The notes under the pieces were generated by a model. The model was not told the DNA's origin. It saw only the letters and a program-made list of their open reading frames with translations, and did not search any database. The translations under genes were made by a program, and so were the position numbers. From positions 1-50,212 of the forward strand of contig JACOTG010000028.1 of NCBI GenBank assembly GCA_016178505.1: 50,212 bases of DNA. The letters run 5' to 3'. The stretch is from Planctomycetota bacterium (GTDB lineage Bacteria > Planctomycetota > JACOTG01). Of this stretch, positions 1-7,904 are shown piece after piece (position 1 is the stretch's first letter; every line of letters starts with the position of its first letter).

Positions 1-459
1 CAGGATCCGCTGAAGGTCCAGCGCGCGACGCCGAAGAAGCTCGAGACGCTCACGCATCGCCTCACGCCGGCGCAGCTGCGGCGGCGGCCGGCGCCGAAGA
101 AGTGGTCGATCGCGGAGATCCTCGCGCATCTCGCCGAGACCGAGATCGTCGTCGGCTGGCGATTGCGCCAGGCGCTCACCAAGAGCGGCGGGCCAGTGCA
201 GGCCTACGATCAAGACGCCTGGGCGAGCGCAGGGCGCTACGCCAAGCGCGATCCGAAGGCGTCGCTCGCGCTGTTTCGCGCGCTGCGCGAGTGCAATCTC
301 ACGCTGCTTCGCGGCCTCTCGAAGCAACAGTGGAACTGCTTCCACATGCACGAAGAGCGCGGCAAGGAAACCGTCGCGCGAACGGTGAGCATGATCGCCG
401 GCCACGATCTGAATCACCTCGGACAAGTGGAGAGGTTGCGCAAGGCGTTGCGAAAGTAA
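1..459 (+). CDS. DinB/YfiT-family protein, 5' truncated by the window edge
   Basis: The reading frame is already open at base 1 and runs to a TAA at 457-459, so the true start lies outside the window; the TTG at 163 is not needed as a start. The visible part contains the DinB-type motif KKWSIAEILAHLAETE and, near the C-terminus, GHDLNHLGQVERLRK, which supply the histidines that bind a divalent metal in the DinB four-helix bundle. Family members are thiol- or metal-dependent enzymes or stress proteins; substrate cannot be told here. It is followed after 44 bases by a DUF1801 gene and then a RibD-like reductase on the same strand, a set of small accessory proteins that often travel together. 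I am confident about the fold and not about the function. Confidence 0.8.
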   Translation, partial: QDPLKVQRATPKKLETLTHRLTPAQLRRRPAPKKWSIAEILAHLAETEIVVGWRLRQALTKSGGPVQAYDQDAWASAGRYAKRDPKASLALFRALRECNLTLLRGLSKQQWNCFHMHEERGKETVARTVSMIAGHDLNHLGQVERLRKALRK

Positions 460-503
460 GGGGGCATCGACGTCCGGCAATCGAATGACATAGGAGACGC
501 AAC

Positions 504-935
504 GTGGCTGAGCTGAAGACGAAGCAGACCGACGCGAGCGTGAATGCGTTCCTTCGCAAAGTCTCCGACCCGAAGCAACGTGACGACGCGATGCAGGTGA
601 TGAAGCTCCTGAAGAAGATCACCGGATACGCACCGAAGATGTGGGGCGGCAGCATCGTCGGATTCGGAACCTACCGCTATCGATACCCGAGCGGCCGCGA
701 GGGTGAGTGGTTCCTCACCGGTCTCTCTCCTCGCAAGGGGTATTTGATGATCAGCATCATGTGTGGCTTCGAGCAGCACGGCGCGCTGATGAAGAAGCTG
801 GGGAAATTCAGGGCAGGGAAGTCGTGCCTCTACGTGAAGAAGCTCGAGGACATCGACCTGCAGGCGCTCGGCGAGCTGGTCAAGCTCTCCGTCGCGCAGA
901 TGAAGGCGATCGAGAAGGAGCGCATGAAGGCCTGA
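504..935 (+). CDS. DUF1801 domain-containing protein (YdhG-like)
   Basis: 143 residues starting at GTG 504, with AGGAG at 492-496 giving good spacing. The protein has the typical DUF1801 layout: an N-terminal helix (residues 8-40, ending in KKITGYAPKMWGGSIVGFG) followed by the YRYPSGREGEWFLTGLSPRKGYLMI segment in which G-E-W-F and S-P-R-K are conserved, then a C-terminal helix rich in Lys and Glu. The domain is small, cytosolic and has no established enzymatic role; some members are linked to iron or to stress. Length and motif order match the family, so the family call is firm and the function is unknown. It lies between a DinB-like gene and a RibD-like reductase, 26 bases upstream of the latter. 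Confidence 0.88.
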   Translation: MAELKTKQTDASVNAFLRKVSDPKQRDDAMQVMKLLKKITGYAPKMWGGSIVGFGTYRYRYPSGREGEWFLTGLSPRKGYLMISIMCGFEQHGALMKKLGKFRAGKSCLYVKKLEDIDLQALGELVKLSVAQMKAIEKERMKA

Positions 936-961
936 CGTTTCGCGCGCGAGAGGAGGCTCTC

Positions 962-1480
962 GTGAGACGGATTCGATACTCGGTGGCGTCGAGCTTGGAT
1001 GGGTACATCGCCGGGCCGAAGGGCGAGTACGACTGGATCATCATGGATCCGGAGATCGACTTCGGCGCCCTCTTCGGTCAGTTCGACACGATGCTGCTCG
1101 GGCGCAAGACGTACGAAGTCACCCAGAAGCAAGGCGGGGGTGGCGGAATGGCCCGAATGAAGGCCCTCGTGTTCTCGCGAACTCTCCGACAGAAGGACCA
1201 CCCCGACGTCACGATCGTCGCCAAGAAGCAGAAGGAGATTCTCACGGCACTGAAGAAGGAACGTGGCAAGGACATTTGGCTGTTCGGCGGCGGCGTGCTC
1301 TTCAAGAGCTTGCTCGCGATCGGGATGGTGGACACCGTCGAGGTGGCGATCATCCCGGTCGTTCTCGGCGCGGGCATTCCGCTAGTCCCGTCGCCCACGA
1401 AAACGGCGAAGATGAAGCTGACCCGCCACAAGGGCTATGACAAGTCGGGAATCGTCGCACTCGAGTACGCGGTGAAGTAG
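962..1480 (+). CDS. Dihydrofolate reductase family protein (RibD C-terminal domain)
   Basis: 172 residues from GTG 962, preceded by AGGAGG at 951-956. The frame is open further upstream, but that part overlaps the DUF1801 gene, and the N-terminus RRIRYSVASSLDGYIAGPKG is the classical start of the RibD-C/DHFR-like fold (SLDGYIA). Other family features are the MLLGRKTYE helix, the DIWLFGGGVLFKSLL nucleotide-binding segment with its GGG turn, and the VEVAIIPVVLGAGIPL strand near the C-terminus. These proteins are NADPH-dependent reductases; stand-alone copies such as this one are rarely linked to folate or riboflavin synthesis and their substrates are mostly unknown. No riboflavin gene is nearby. 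Probably cytosolic and translated with the upstream small genes. Confidence 0.88.
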   Translation: MRRIRYSVASSLDGYIAGPKGEYDWIIMDPEIDFGALFGQFDTMLLGRKTYEVTQKQGGGGGMARMKALVFSRTLRQKDHPDVTIVAKKQKEILTALKKERGKDIWLFGGGVLFKSLLAIGMVDTVEVAIIPVVLGAGIPLVPSPTKTAKMKLTRHKGYDKSGIVALEYAVK

Positions 1481-1490
1481 GTCGCCCCAG

Positions 1491-2069
1491 TCAATCCTCG
1501 GTCGCGACCACTCCGCCGCCGTCGAGTGGCATGCCTCCGATCGCGTGACCGCGCATTTCGGCGGGGGCGAACTCGACTCGACGATTGGCGGCCTTCGCGT
1601 CGGGTGTGTTGCCGCTGATGACGGGCTTGGTTGCGCCGAATCCGACCGCAAGCAGGCGCTTTCGATCGACGCCTCGCGCGACGAGCGCGCGAACGACGGA
1701 AAGCGCGCGCTGTTCGGTGAGGCGCTGCGCGGCAGCGAGGTCGCCGTCCCGGCTCTGGTGGCACTCGACGCGAAGGACCGTTACGTCCGGCCTCGCAGTC
1801 ATGAATTGCGCGACGTAGTCGAGCGTGGGCCCCGACGACTCGTCGAGATCGTGGGACCCCGTCTGGAACGTCACCGGCTCGGGAATCACGAGGCGCTGAT
1901 TCTCGATCTTGAACGTCGGGAGCTTCGCCGGCGACAAGGTTGCGTCGAGGGTCGTCGCCGTGCCCGAGCTTTTGGCCGCCGACGCCGCGGAACTTTTCGG
2001 TTCCGGACTGCTGCAGCCGACGGTCACGATGAGCGAGGCGCACACGAGCGCCGCGATTCGCGCGTTCAT
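1491..2069 (-). CDS. OmpA-like C-terminal domain lipoprotein with an altered peptidoglycan-binding motif
   Basis: 192 residues, ATG at 2069 behind GGAGGAGATCG. Residues 1-18 form a signal peptide ending in a weak lipobox (TVG-C19), so the mature protein is probably lipid-anchored. Residues 63-170 carry an OmpA C-terminal domain: a beta strand (TVLRVECHQS), the helix with LTEQRALSVVRALVARGV, GFGATKPV and the closing NRRVEF (162-167). The usual GHTD of the peptidoglycan site is replaced by CHQS (103-106), so the aspartate that normally contacts diaminopimelate is missing, while the arginine of the LSxxRA helix (R127) remains. It may bind peptidoglycan differently or not at all. It is convergent with the reductase gene (10 bases between stops) and divergent from the WD40 gene. 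Confidence 0.82.
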   Translation of the reverse strand: MNARIAALVCASLIVTVGCSSPEPKSSAASAAKSSGTATTLDATLSPAKLPTFKIENQRLVIPEPVTFQTGSHDLDESSGPTLDYVAQFMTARPDVTVLRVECHQSRDGDLAAAQRLTEQRALSVVRALVARGVDRKRLLAVGFGATKPVISGNTPDAKAANRRVEFAPAEMRGHAIGGMPLDGGGVVATED

Positions 2070-2431
2070 CGATCTCCTCCGATCCTGAAAACGAGGCGAG
2101 ACGTTCCACCGTGCTCGACTGGTTGTCTCCTCGCCACGCCTCGAGAAGACGCACGAAGCGGCGAAGCCTCGCCGACTCCCCGCGACCTGTCAATCATCGC
2201 GTCGCGACGCTTGCGCCGTTGCTGCTGGCTCGTGCGACGGCCGCTCTCGATGCTACGGCGCGGATCTCGTCCGACCGCTGAACGGCGCGAGTGTCACGGT
2301 GAACGGCTCCGTTCGATGAAATCCGGAACGTGGCGGCGGCGGCCGCCAATCGGGTAACTTGCTCCTCGGAGGAATCACATAGGACGACCGTTGGACGCGG
2401 CGCTCGGCCGGCGGTCACGCACGGGGCAGGG
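2070..2431. other. Divergent intergenic region between the OmpA-like and WD40 genes
   Basis: About 360 bases with no convincing gene. It must hold the promoters for the two divergent genes, but no clear -35/-10 pair stands out in this GC-rich sequence. The frame of the downstream WD40 gene stays open back to a GTG near 2330, but the residues there look random. I find no trace of the kinase domain that would be expected upstream of this type of WD40 tail. Confidence 0.4.
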
Positions 2432-4768
2432 ATGTCGGGGAACGACGCGACGCTCATCATGCGGCGGCTCGTCGAAGGCCGGTCGTCTGGGGCCGACGAG
2501 CGGTCTACGCTCATCGACGAGCCGCTTCGATCGATCGCCGTACGCTTTCTGTCGGCCCGCGCGTACGAGAGTCGTTCTCACTGCTGTGCCATCGCTTCTG
2601 CGGCGATGTCCGTGCTGCGGAAGTTCGCACTCCGGAATCGCGGGCTCGCCGCCGGGGCAGCGACCGTGGTGATTGCGGTCGTCCTCGGGCTCTTCGCTGT
2701 GACGTGGTTCGTTCTGCGGCCCGAGCGCAAAGCACCCGAGTCGCAGCGCAACGAGCGAGTCGCCAAGCGGGTCGCGTATCGCGCGAACCTCGCGGCTGGA
2801 GCTGCGGCGCTCGACCGCGACGACATTCCGGCGGCACGGCGCTATCTCGACGATACGTCGCCGGAGCTGCGCGGATTCGAATGGCGCCATCTGCGCGCGC
2901 GCCTCGACGAGAGCTGGCTTCGCATCGAAACGGGATCCGACGTCGTGTCCGGCGTTCGCTTCGGCGACGAAGGGCGCGTCGTGATCGTGGGCATCGAGTC
3001 CGATCCGGCCGTCGCCGCTCGCTTCGATGCCGAAACGGGCGAGCGCCTGCCAGACAGCGATCCGACGATGAGACTGTCGTCGTTCGGCGTTGCTCCACTG
3101 AGGCCCAATGAACCCTGTCTTCAGCCCGACGGTCGCGTCGAGCTTCGCGATCCGGATACGGGCCGAGTGTCGTCGTTCGTCGTGGACGCTCCGATGTCGC
3201 TCGCGCCCGGCGCGAGACTCCGCAGCTTGACGATTTCCCGTGACGGCAGAACCATCGCGTTCGACGCGAGGCGTGCGGACGGCGTCGTCGCGCCGTACAT
3301 CGGCGTCTTCGGTGAGGGGCGGCTCGAAGCTCGGCCCCTCGATTTCCGCAGTTGCGGGAGCCTGCGTTTTCGCAGCGACGGTCTCGAGCTGGTCGGAACG
3401 AACGAGTACGCCCCGCCGCGCATCTGGAGCGTGTCGACGGGCGACACCGTGCGGGATCTGCAAGGGCCGGTTGGTGCCGTCTTCGCGATCGACTGGAGCG
3501 ACGACGGCCGGAGCATCGTCGCGGGATCCGACGATTCGATGGTCCACGAGTGGGACGCCAGGACCGGCAAGCAGATCGCGGTTGGGCGCGGCCACATCGA
3601 CTTCGTTCGCGCGATTGCGATCAGCCCCGACGGGTCGACGGTGGCGAGCGGCAGCCATGATCGAACGATTCGACTGTGGGACGCGGCGACGCTTTCGGAG
3701 CGTGCGGTCCTTCGCGGGCACGAGGGGGCCGTACGGATCGCCGCGTTCTCGCCGGACTCGACCCGCCTCGCGAGCGTTGGAGAGGACCAAACGGTGCGCG
3801 TGTGGGACGCCACGCGTCGCGGCGACCCTCGTGTTCTGCGCGGCCACACGAGCGACGTGAATCCGGTCGCGTTCAGCCCGGACGGATCGATGATCGCGTC
3901 GGGTGGACGTGACAATACGGTTCGACTGTGGGACGCGGCGACAGGACAAATCGTCGCGACGCTCCGCTCGCACGACCGCGAAGTCGTCTCGCTCGCGTTC
4001 AGCCCCGACGGCAGCCGGCTCGTCTCGGGCGACGGCGCGGGGCGCCTGGTGTTGTGGGACGTGAGGGCGTGCGCGGCGATCCGCTCCATGGAGGGAAACG
4101 CGCTTCCGGACGTGCCGGTCCTCTTTCGTCGCGACGGCGCGGCGATCCTCGTGCCGCCGGACAAGGACGGCGCGGTGAGGACGTGGAGCCTCGCCGACGG
4201 CAGCGTGTCTCGTGGCGATCTCACGACTCTGCGCGACGTCGCGGGCCCGAGCGTGAGCGTGGACGGTTCGCTCGCCGTTCTCCCCTGGACCACGGTCGAT
4301 CGCGGAGTCCGCGTCGTGGACGTCGCCTCGGGCCGACTCCTTTGGGAGATCGGTGGACTCATCCCGCGAACCGCCGCGTTCAGCCCGGATGGACGGCGGT
4401 TGTCGATCGTGAGCGCCGGCGACGAGGTCGTGATCTTCGAAGCGCGCTCCGGCCGGCGCATCGCGAGCCTCGGCGGCAGCTCGTTCGCGTGCAACTGCGC
4501 GCTCTGGTCGCCCGACGGCTCGCGCCTCGTCACCGGTGGGCACGACAACTCGGTGCGATTCTGGGACGCCGAGTCGCTCGAGGAGTTGGCGAGCTTCGTC
4601 GAGCACACGGGCTATGTGGGGTCGATGGCGTTCAGTCGCGACGGTACACAGCTCGCGTCCGGATCCGGGGACGGAACGGTTCGCGTCTGGGACACGGTGC
4701 CCATTGGCGATCGCGCACGGGGACGACGCGGTCCACGCGAACGTCGCGGCCCGCCCGACGGACGATGA
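2432..4768 (+). CDS. Membrane-anchored WD40-repeat protein with an ECF-sigma-like N-terminal fragment
   Basis: 778 residues if started at ATG 2432 (preceded by GGGCAGGG); ATG 2606 would keep only the membrane segment and repeats. Residues 1-45 (RRLVEG, ADE, DEPLRSIAVRFL) resemble the start of sigma region 2 in planctomycete ECF factors. The sequence then jumps to LRKFALRNRGLAAGAATVV, the juxtamembrane and transmembrane segment (about 71-95) normally found directly after a Ser/Thr kinase domain, followed by YRANLAAGAAALDRDD and PELRGFEWRHLRARLD, the usual linker of kinase-WD40 proteins. WD40 blades fill about 346-770 (repeated SPDG, GHxxxV, RLWDA motifs). No sigma-2 remainder, sigma-4 or kinase catalytic motif is present. 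I infer a deletion that joined an ECF gene to the tail of a kinase-WD40 gene. The beta-propeller would lie outside the cytoplasmic membrane. The repeat part is sure; the N-terminal reading is tentative. Confidence 0.75.
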   Translation: MSGNDATLIMRRLVEGRSSGADERSTLIDEPLRSIAVRFLSARAYESRSHCCAIASAAMSVLRKFALRNRGLAAGAATVVIAVVLGLFAVTWFVLRPERKAPESQRNERVAKRVAYRANLAAGAAALDRDDIPAARRYLDDTSPELRGFEWRHLRARLDESWLRIETGSDVVSGVRFGDEGRVVIVGIESDPAVAARFDAETGERLPDSDPTMRLSSFGVAPLRPNEPCLQPDGRVELRDPDTGRVSSFVVDAPMSLAPGARLRSLTISRDGRTIAFDARRADGVVAPYIGVFGEGRLEARPLDFRSCGSLRFRSDGLELVGTNEYAPPRIWSVSTGDTVRDLQGPVGAVFAIDWSDDGRSIVAGSDDSMVHEWDARTGKQIAVGRGHIDFVRAIAISPDGSTVASGSHDRTIRLWDAATLSERAVLRGHEGAVRIAAFSPDSTRLASVGEDQTVRVWDATRRGDPRVLRGHTSDVNPVAFSPDGSMIASGGRDNTVRLWDAATGQIVATLRSHDREVVSLAFSPDGSRLVSGDGAGRLVLWDVRACAAIRSMEGNALPDVPVLFRRDGAAILVPPDKDGAVRTWSLADGSVSRGDLTTLRDVAGPSVSVDGSLAVLPWTTVDRGVRVVDVASGRLLWEIGGLIPRTAAFSPDGRRLSIVSAGDEVVIFEARSGRRIASLGGSSFACNCALWSPDGSRLVTGGHDNSVRFWDAESLEELASFVEHTGYVGSMAFSRDGTQLASGSGDGTVRVWDTVPIGDRARGRRGPRERRGPPDGR

Positions 4769-4810
4769 TCTTCGCGACCACGCGAGTGGTTGATGGCATG
4801 AGCGCGATGA

Positions 4811-5053
4811 CCGGATAGACTCGCCTGGAGGCAGGAGCCCTCGCTCACGCGCGCCGAACGCGGCAAGCTGCAGCGCCAGATCCTGCGGCTCGGGCGGCCC
4901 GAGGACGACGTCCCGGCCGAGGAGATCTCGGGCGAAGCGGCGCTCCGGCGCGCACTCGACGAGGCGCTCCCCGGCGAGACTGACCCCGAGTCCGAGCACT
5001 TCTGGCGACGGCGCTTCGGCTCGAGCACTCAGCCTCGATCGGGGCCGCCTTGA
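4811..5053 (+). pseudogene. Coding-like fragment without a start codon
   Basis: Between the WD40 and GH27 genes one frame is open from a TGA at 4808 to a TGA at 5051-5053 and reads like protein: AERGKLQRQILRLGRP, then acidic residues, then DPESEHFWRRRFGSS. Codon third positions are mostly G or C as in neighbouring genes. There is no ATG, GTG or TTG in the open part before the charged segment, so it is probably the 3' remnant of a lost gene, though leaderless or CTG initiation cannot be excluded. I do not recognise the family. The rest of 4769-5162 holds nothing recognisable except the ribosome site of the next gene. Confidence 0.3.
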
Positions 5054-5162
5054 TCCATTTCGACGTCCATCCGCTCGACTGACGGCGTCGTCGAGCATTG
5101 ACAGCTCGCAGCGCTCGCGCGACCCTGCGCGCCACGTGGGGTAGGCGCAAACGAGGAAGAAC

Positions 5163-7103
5163 ATGTTCGGATCGTCTCTGCTCTCCATGCTTTGCACATT
5201 CGTTGGCGTGAGCGAGGAGAGTCCGCTCGGGTCGCTCGATCTCTCGAAGATGCGGCAGGGCTGGGGCACGCCGCACGTCGATCAGTCCGTCGAAGGGCAT
5301 CCGCTGACGATCGCCGGGCGCGCGTTCGCGACCGGAGTGGGAACGCACGCGGCCAGCATGCTTTGGGTGTCCCTCGACGAGAAGGCCGAACGATTCGAGG
5401 CGTGGGTCGGCGTCGACGACGAGGTGGGGAAGTCGACGGGCACGGTCGAGTTCCGCGTCATCGGCGACGGCAAGGATCTCTGGCGAAGCGGCGTCTTGAA
5501 GACGGGTGACGCGGCGAAGCGCGTCGAGGTCGCACTTCGTGGCGTGAAGACGATGATCTTGCTCGTGAGCGCGGGAACCGATGGACAAGACTACGACCAT
5601 GCGGACTGGGCGGAGGCGAAGATCGTGATGCAGTCCGGAAAGCCCGAAGCCATCGAGCCGCCGCGCGAGGAGGCCGACGTCCGTACGCCGAAGCCAGGCC
5701 CGAAGCCACGGATCACGGGGCCGAAAGTCTTCGGAGTGCGGCCGGGCCATCCCATCCTCTTCCGCTTCACCGCGACGGGAACGAAGCCGATGCGCTTCGA
5801 GTGTACCGGGCTTCCACCAGGTGCGGCGCTCGACGCGGCGACGGGACAACTGTCCGGCAAGGTGAGCGCGCCCGGCGAGCATCGCTGTACCGTGACCGCG
5901 ACGAATGCCGAGGGCAAGGCCAGTCGCGAATTTCGCCTCGTCATCGGATCGAAGATCGCGCTCACGCCGCCGCTCGGCTGGAACAGTTGGAACTGTTTCG
6001 CCGCGGACGTCGACGACGCGAAAGTTCGCGCCGCCGCACAAGCCATGGTGTCGAGCGGGCTCGCAGATCACGGATGGAGCAACATCAACATCGACGACTG
6101 TTGGGAGATCAAGCCGGGCTCCGACGACGCCATGCTCCAAGGCGAGCCGCGCGACCCAGACGGCATGATCAACACGAACAAGAAGTTCCCCGACATGAAG
6201 GCACTGTGCGCCCACATTCACTCGCTCGGCTTGCGCGCCGGGCTCTATTCGTCGCCCGGACCGCTCACCTGCGCCGGCTTCACCGCGAGCTATCAGTTCG
6301 AGGAGAAGGACGCGCAGCGTTGGGCGCAGTGGGGATTCGACTACGTCAAGTACGACTGGTGCAGCTATGGCGACATCGCGAAGGACGACAGCCTCGAGGA
6401 GTTGCAGAAACCGTATCGCGTGATGCGTGCGGCGCTCGACAAGGTCGATCGCGACATCGTCTTCAGCCTCTGTCAGTACGGCATGGGCAAGGTGTGGGAA
6501 TGGGGCGCGGACGTCGGCGGCAACTGTTGGCGTACGACCGGCGACATCGTCGACACGTGGGACAGCATGGCCGGCATCGGCTTCGCGCAAAACGGGCACG
6601 AGGTGCACGCGGGGCCGGGGCATTGGAACGATCCCGACATGCTCGTCGTCGGCGTCGTCGGGTGGGGGCCCGCGCTGCATCCGACGCGGCTGACCCCGAA
6701 CGAACAAGTCACGCACATCACGCTGTGGAGCCTGCTGTCGTCGCCGCTCTTGATCGGATGCGACATGACCAAGCTCGACGAGTTCACGCTGAGCCTCCTG
6801 ACCAATGACGAGGTGCTCGACGTGAGCCAAGATCCACTCGGCAAGCAAGCGGCGCGCGTGTTTGCCGAGGGCGATCTCGAAGTCTGGGCGAGGGACCTCG
6901 AGGACGGATCCAAGGCCGTCGGCCTCTTCAACCGCGGCGAGATGGAAGCGGACGTGACCGCCGACTTCGCGGCGCTCGGGCGCCGCGGGCCGCAGGCCGT
7001 GCGCGACCTTTGGTCGCAGAAGGACCTCGCGGTCGTCGAGGGGAAGTTCACGACGAAGATCCCGCGTCACGGCGCTGCGCTGGTGCGTCTCACGCGGCGG
7101 TGA
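5163..7103 (+). CDS. Glycoside hydrolase family 27 alpha-galactosidase with NPCBM and putative Ig modules
   Basis: 646 residues, ATG 5163 behind AGGAAGA. Residues about 25-160 form an NPCBM-type carbohydrate-binding module (IAGRAFATGVGTHA motif and the ADWAEAKIV end). Residues about 190-265 are a putative Ig (He_PIG) module with GLPPGAALDAATGQLSG. The rest is a GH27 TIM barrel plus C-terminal beta domain: PPLGWNSWNCF, NIDDCW, YVKYDWC with nucleophile D398, CWRTTGDIVDTW with acid/base D461, HWNDPDML and SPLLIGCDM. It should release terminal alpha-galactose (or beta-L-arabinopyranose, known for some relatives) from plant or algal polysaccharides. The N-terminus is hydrophobic but short and is not a textbook signal peptide; the modules nevertheless argue for work outside the cytoplasm. 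It is a single gene with no sugar transporter nearby. Function call is firm, export is inferred. Confidence 0.92.
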   Translation: MFGSSLLSMLCTFVGVSEESPLGSLDLSKMRQGWGTPHVDQSVEGHPLTIAGRAFATGVGTHAASMLWVSLDEKAERFEAWVGVDDEVGKSTGTVEFRVIGDGKDLWRSGVLKTGDAAKRVEVALRGVKTMILLVSAGTDGQDYDHADWAEAKIVMQSGKPEAIEPPREEADVRTPKPGPKPRITGPKVFGVRPGHPILFRFTATGTKPMRFECTGLPPGAALDAATGQLSGKVSAPGEHRCTVTATNAEGKASREFRLVIGSKIALTPPLGWNSWNCFAADVDDAKVRAAAQAMVSSGLADHGWSNINIDDCWEIKPGSDDAMLQGEPRDPDGMINTNKKFPDMKALCAHIHSLGLRAGLYSSPGPLTCAGFTASYQFEEKDAQRWAQWGFDYVKYDWCSYGDIAKDDSLEELQKPYRVMRAALDKVDRDIVFSLCQYGMGKVWEWGADVGGNCWRTTGDIVDTWDSMAGIGFAQNGHEVHAGPGHWNDPDMLVVGVVGWGPALHPTRLTPNEQVTHITLWSLLSSPLLIGCDMTKLDEFTLSLLTNDEVLDVSQDPLGKQAARVFAEGDLEVWARDLEDGSKAVGLFNRGEMEADVTADFAALGRRGPQAVRDLWSQKDLAVVEGKFTTKIPRHGAALVRLTRR

Positions 7104-7354
7104 GACGCGGGCCCTAGCCCGCCGACGTTGCGTCGCCATCGCGACGACCGATGCGCGCTCCGCCGGCGCGGGTTACACGTGGGTGACGGCGTTGCGACTC
7201 GTGGACGAGCCGCCGTCGCCGCCCACTCGAGACTCGCGATTTCGCGCCGCACGACCCGCGTCACGCGCGAGGCCCGACATTTGCCAGGCCCTGCCCCCGA
7301 TGCGCTCGAACTCACCCGAAGCCCAACCCCACGACACGTCGACTTGACCGCTCG

Positions 7355-7882
7355 ATGCCGCCGCCATCGCTGCCGATCGACGACGGAGTTCTGCTCGACG
7401 AGCGTGTCGCGCTGAGAGTCTCCGAGCTCGTGCGCGACGACAAGATCGACGGTGCCAAAGCGCTCGTCGACGCGCTCCTGCACGAGCGAGTGGATTCGCG
7501 AATGGGGATCGCGCTCGAGCGCGCGTTGTCGAGCCCCTCGGGCACGCGCGACGACATCATCGCGAGGCTCGTGGTGGAAGCTCGTCGAGCACTCGAGGCA
7601 TTCGTGCGGCGGGAGAACCTCGAGCGCCGACTCGACTCACGGCTGCGCGCACTTGCCGAGGCGGCGGCCAATGCTCGCGAGCGCGAGAGCGTCGAAGTGA
7701 TCCTGCTCGTCACGGCGACGGACGACCGCGTTCTCGCGGACCTGCGACACGCCGGCCTCGTGATCGACGCCGTGCTATCTCGAGGTCCTGCGGTCGCGGG
7801 GCGGGCGACGATCGGAGCCTTGGAGCCGATGGCGCTGCTGCCCGCGGTGAAGCGGATCGAGCCCGTCGGCAACCGGTTCTAG
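7355..7882 (+). CDS. Hypothetical protein with a subtilase-propeptide-like C-terminus
   Basis: 175 residues from ATG 7355, without an obvious ribosome site. The N-terminal two thirds are helical and charged (RVALRVSELVRDDKIDGAKA, ENLERRLDSRLRALAEAAAN). The last 65 residues (VILLVTATDDRVLADLRHAG ... LLPAVKRIEPVGNRF) read like the alpha-beta module that precedes many bacterial S8 peptidases, where a strand, a helix containing LRxAG and a closing VxRIEPV are typical. Here the protein stops right at that point and no peptidase domain follows, so it is either a free inhibitor/chaperone-like module or the remnant of a larger protease gene. No signal peptide is visible. The 250 bases upstream (7104-7354) contain nothing I recognise. 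Codon use is like that of its neighbours. Confidence 0.6.
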   Translation: MPPPSLPIDDGVLLDERVALRVSELVRDDKIDGAKALVDALLHERVDSRMGIALERALSSPSGTRDDIIARLVVEARRALEAFVRRENLERRLDSRLRALAEAAANARERESVEVILLVTATDDRVLADLRHAGLVIDAVLSRGPAVAGRATIGALEPMALLPAVKRIEPVGNRF

Positions 7883-7904
7883 CAGCGAGCTTCGGGCACT
7901 CCGC

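Noticed and set aside
2375-5269. Very long minus-strand frame (964 codons) opposite the WD40 gene, and similar long frames opposite other genes
   Set aside because: They are shadows of the real genes caused by high GC content; composition is dominated by Arg, Ala and Pro without domains.
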